Below are positions 60,623 to 64,000 of a stretch of 64,000 bases of DNA, piece by piece. Source of the stretch: Sphingomonas sp. PP-CE-3G-477 (GTDB taxonomy: Bacteria > Pseudomonadota > Alphaproteobacteria > Sphingomonadales > Sphingomonadaceae); assembly GCF_003050745.1 (NCBI RefSeq), contig NZ_QAOF01000004.1, positions 124,001-188,000 on the forward strand, given 5' to 3'. Every line of letters begins with the position of its first letter. Position 1 is the stretch's first letter. A program made the translations under genes and the position numbers. The notes below the pieces were generated by a model, which saw only the letters and a program-made list of their open reading frames with translations, did not search any database and had not been told where the DNA came from.

Positions 60623-61438
60623 TTAGCCGATGACCTGCCCAAGGTGCAGATAGCGTTCGTTAAATTCCGCGACGTCGCGCAATCGCGACCAATCCACCAC
60701 GCTGACCTGGCGTTTCTTGCGGACGATCAACTGGTCCGTCTCCAGCGATTTCAGCACGCGGTTCACATGAACGGGGGTCAGCCCGAGTGCATCGCCGAGC
60801 TGTTCCTGCGTCATCGGCAGCTCATAGGCGATGTCGCCGCCCGAGGTCGATTTGTTGAACCGAACGGAAAACTCGCACAGCAGATGCGCGAGCCTGCTGC
60901 GGGCGTTGCGACGACCGATGTTGAGCAGCCATTCCCGGTGTATCGACGATTCGACCAGCGCATCGATCCACAGCGCATGACCCGCCGCCGGACATGCCGC
61001 AATAAGCTGTCGCAACGCGGTGATGGGGATTTCCGCCAGCGTGACGCGGGTCAATGCCTGGATGTCGTGGTCGGATTCATCGAGAAACAGGTTTTGAAGA
61101 TCGACGAATTCGCCGGGCGTCAGGATCGATACGATCTCGCGTTCGCCGTTGGGCGTCAGCTTTTGACGGTAGGCAAGGCCTTCGACGATGAACGCGCACC
61201 GGGTCGGTCGCTGCCCCTCGCGCAGAACATACGTCGACGCGTCGATCGTCCGGACCTTGAAGGGCAATGTCGCTACGTGCGCACGATCGGCCGCACTCAT
61301 CGCGACTCGCGATGCGAACTTTCGAATCAACTGTTCAGTCACGGTGGAATTATCCACGTGCACGCTCCGCATCAAAGGCAGGAGCACTGGTTTCTCGCTC
61401 TCCCCTTCATAAGGATAGCGCGTTGCGAACGTGCTCAC
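60623..61438 (-). CDS. Crp/Fnr-family transcriptional regulator
   Basis: A 271-residue regulator. The N-terminal cyclic-nucleotide-binding fold spans about residues 45-155 (YVLREGQRPTRCAFIVEG, VSILTPGEFVDLQNLF). The C-terminal winged helix-turn-helix (about 180-262) contains ELPMTQEQLGDALGLTPVHVNRVLKSLE, the recognition helix. No Fnr-type cysteine cluster is present, so the signal is not an iron-sulfur cluster of that kind. The first 35 residues are poorly conserved; an ATG at residue 23 (MRSVHVDN) is a possible alternative start. Ligand and targets are unknown. Confidence 0.9.
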   Translation of the reverse strand: MSTFATRYPYEGESEKPVLLPLMRSVHVDNSTVTEQLIRKFASRVAMSAADRAHVATLPFKVRTIDASTYVLREGQRPTRCAFIVEGLAYRQKLTPNGEREIVSILTPGEFVDLQNLFLDESDHDIQALTRVTLAEIPITALRQLIAACPAAGHALWIDALVESSIHREWLLNIGRRNARSRLAHLLCEFSVRFNKSTSGGDIAYELPMTQEQLGDALGLTPVHVNRVLKSLETDQLIVRKKRQVSVVDWSRLRDVAEFNERYLHLGQVIG

Positions 61439-61547
61439 CTTATCCCAGGATTGAGCCGAATGGTAAAACCCATGTTAAACTATATGACGGCGTCTCGCCT
61501 CGATGCGCGGGCCGAAAGACTCCCCGCCGCCAGTCAGGCGCGTGCCA

Positions 61548-61790
61548 TCATTCGCCTGGTTCGCGGGGGTCTTCGACCGTGACGACGACGGTCAACAGGA
61601 TCGTATCTCGTGCATCGCGGACCGACACGCTGAAGCGGTTGCCTGCGCTGACGATCCCGGGATGATCGCGCAGGTAATCGCCGGCGAAGATAATCGCCTG
61701 GACCCGCGCTTCGTCGTCGTCCGCGAGGTCCGTGCCCTCGTTGTCGCCGTCGTGCGTATGGTTGTCGGTATCGAAGAAGTATCTGGGCAT
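61548..61790 (-). CDS. DUF6894-type small protein
   Basis: An 80-residue protein opening MPRYFFDTDNHTHDGDNEG, then acidic DLADDDEARVQAIIFAGDYL, then a beta-rich tail (RFSVSVRDARDTILLTVVVTVED). This pattern matches a group of small alphaproteobacterial proteins (DUF6894) of unknown function. A GAGGA site lies 8 bases before the ATG. Confidence 0.75.
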   Translation of the reverse strand: MPRYFFDTDNHTHDGDNEGTDLADDDEARVQAIIFAGDYLRDHPGIVSAGNRFSVSVRDARDTILLTVVVTVEDPREPGE

Positions 61791-61940
61791 GCTCGACTTC
61801 CTCTACCGTTACGCAAGCCCGATCCTAACAGGCTGGAAATCTAACCGCTTTCACCAAAATCAGGTTTGGCACCAGCGGCATACTCGACTTGAACTGCCTC
61901 AGGGGCGTAGGACGTTGCAAACAAATAGAGGATCCGCTGC

Positions 61941-62960
61941 ATGAAACTGGCCAGTCTGAAGCATCCCGATGCCACCCGCGGGCGAGACGGCAAGCTCGTC
62001 GTCGTTTCCAACGACCTCGCCTGGTATGCCGATGCGAGCCATATCGCGCCGACGCTGCAGGCCGCGCTCGACGACTGGGATCGATTGTCGCTGGACCTCA
62101 AGAACCTGGCGACCGATCTCGAGCATGAGATGATCCCGATGCGGCGCTTCCACGAGCATGACGCCGAGTCGCCGTTGCCGCGTGCGTATCAATGGGCGGA
62201 CGGCTCGGCATATGTGAACCACGTCGCGCTCGTGCGACAGGCGCGAGCGGCGGACATGCCGGACAGTTTCTGGCACGACCCACTGATGTACCAGGGCGGC
62301 TCGGACGGGTTCCTCGGCCCACGCGATCCGATCCCGCTCGCCGACGAGTCCTGGGGTTGCGACATGGAGGGCGAGGTCGTCGTGGTCACCGGCGACGTCC
62401 CCCTCGGTGCGAGTCGCGACGAGGCGCTGGCGGCGATCCTGCTGGTCGGGCTCACCAACGATGTCTCGCTTCGCAACCTGATCCCCGGCGAGCTCGGCAA
62501 GGGCTTCGGCTTCTTCCAGTCGAAACCGGCCAGCGCGTTCTCGCCGGTCTTCGTCACTCCCGATGCGCTCGGCGACTGGTGGAAGGACGGCAAGCTGCAC
62601 CGCAAGCTGATGGTCGACCTCAACGGCCAGCCGCTTGGTCGCGCCGAAGCCGGCGAGGACATGACGTTCGATTTCGGCACGCTCGTCGCGCACGCGGCCA
62701 AGACGCGGAAGCTGGGGGCGGGGACGATCATCGGCTCGGGCACCGTCTCGAACCGCGGTGCCGATGGCGGCCCCGGCAAGTCGGTTGCCGAAGGCGGCGT
62801 CGGCTATTCCTGCCTCGCCGAAGTGCGGACGATCGAGACGATCCAGGGCGGCAAGCCCGTCACGCCGTTCCTAAAGCAGGGCGACGTCGTCCGCATCTGG
62901 GCGGAAGACGACAAGCGCCATCCGATCTTCGGCGTGATCGAGCAGACCGTCGGCGGCTGA
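61941..62960 (+). CDS. Fumarylacetoacetate hydrolase family protein
   Basis: A 339-residue FAH-fold hydrolase. It has the characteristic YVNHVALVRQARAADMP, GSDGFLGPRDPIP and the metal-binding WGCDMEGEVVVVTGDV (with the aspartate/glutamate ligands), then TNDVSLRNLIPGELGKGFGF and a C-terminal GTIIGSGTVSNR and FLKQGDVVRIWAEDD. These enzymes split carbon-carbon bonds in acyl pyruvates; the closest role is the last step of tyrosine breakdown, but acylpyruvase activity is equally possible. AGAGGA precedes the ATG. Confidence 0.9.
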   Translation: MKLASLKHPDATRGRDGKLVVVSNDLAWYADASHIAPTLQAALDDWDRLSLDLKNLATDLEHEMIPMRRFHEHDAESPLPRAYQWADGSAYVNHVALVRQARAADMPDSFWHDPLMYQGGSDGFLGPRDPIPLADESWGCDMEGEVVVVTGDVPLGASRDEALAAILLVGLTNDVSLRNLIPGELGKGFGFFQSKPASAFSPVFVTPDALGDWWKDGKLHRKLMVDLNGQPLGRAEAGEDMTFDFGTLVAHAAKTRKLGAGTIIGSGTVSNRGADGGPGKSVAEGGVGYSCLAEVRTIETIQGGKPVTPFLKQGDVVRIWAEDDKRHPIFGVIEQTVGG

Positions 62961-63033
62961 ATTCGGCGGAGGGGGAGAAAAAATCCGCGCGGCACATCGT
63001 GAATGCGCAACTCCCCCTCACAATATGCGTTGA

Positions 63034-64000
<967 letters not shown>

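Overview
The window is a GC-rich alphaproteobacterial chromosome segment, most likely from Sphingomonas or a close relative (Sphingomonadaceae). The evidence is the gene content: an Oar-type TonB-dependent receptor, an OmpA-family barrel protein, DUF1176, DUF2793, DUF3297 and DUF6894 proteins, a PduO-type adenosyltransferase behind a HIG1-domain gene, LytTR signalling, a remnant gene-transfer-agent (GTA) cluster, and a dense set of GC-rich intergenic palindromic repeats. I see no insertion sequence, integrase, rRNA operon or CRISPR array. One tRNA (Pro, GGG) is present.

Layout. 0-9 kb: the 5' end of a PEP carboxylase, an EF-hand lipoprotein, an HNH nuclease, gluQ, DUF3147, HIG1 and the cobalamin adenosyltransferase, the ergothioneine pair egtB-egtD, two exported proteins and a 3-hydroxyacyl-CoA dehydrogenase. 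9.2-10.4 kb: a DUF433 antitoxin / PIN-like toxin pair behind a perfect 12-bp palindrome. 10.5-14.2 kb: a decayed GTA cluster. The small-terminase-like gene, a small unknown gene and the large terminase look intact. The portal gene is then cut after about 98 codons and joined to the last 140 or so codons of the host-specificity (tail) gene, followed by the DUF2793 gene; all capsid and tail genes between are missing. 14.3-23.6 kb: OmpA, ubiA, pmbA-cysQ, an exported repeat-type protein, a telA operon and a zinc-type oxidoreductase. 24-34.8 kb: an HExxH protein, typA, an L,D-transpeptidase, an ABC-F ATPase, a SleB-type hydrolase and a LytS/LytR-type pair. 34.9-51 kb: the large TonB receptor, ligA, a Tat-exported SDR, bamD-recN, a phosphomannose isomerase, a glycosyltransferase and yajC-secD-secF-Mth938. 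51-64 kb: tRNA-Pro, malic enzyme, a GH108 endolysin plus a small holin (a GTA-type lysis module), hslVU, nitroreductase, an RhlE-like helicase, a Crp/Fnr regulator, FAH and the start of a branched-chain 2-oxoacid dehydrogenase E1-alpha gene.

How parts fit together. The most interesting link is between the GTA remnant at 10.5-14.2 kb and the lysis module at 54.5-55.4 kb. In Rhodobacter capsulatus the GTA lysis genes also lie apart from the structural cluster and are co-regulated with it. Here both loci carry a similar palindromic motif, GCGAACC-N5-GGTT: once just upstream of a consensus -35/-10 promoter before the terminase genes, and once 26 nt before the endolysin start. This suggests a shared regulator acting on a system whose particle genes are largely lost.

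Other points. At least 28 intergenic palindromic repeat elements in several families fill most gaps, including within hslV-hslU, secF-Mth938 and the GTA cluster. By eye the plus strand is G-rich from 1 to about 14 kb and mostly C-rich afterwards, which may mark a replichore boundary. All function calls come from reading protein motifs and gene order; no database search was run.
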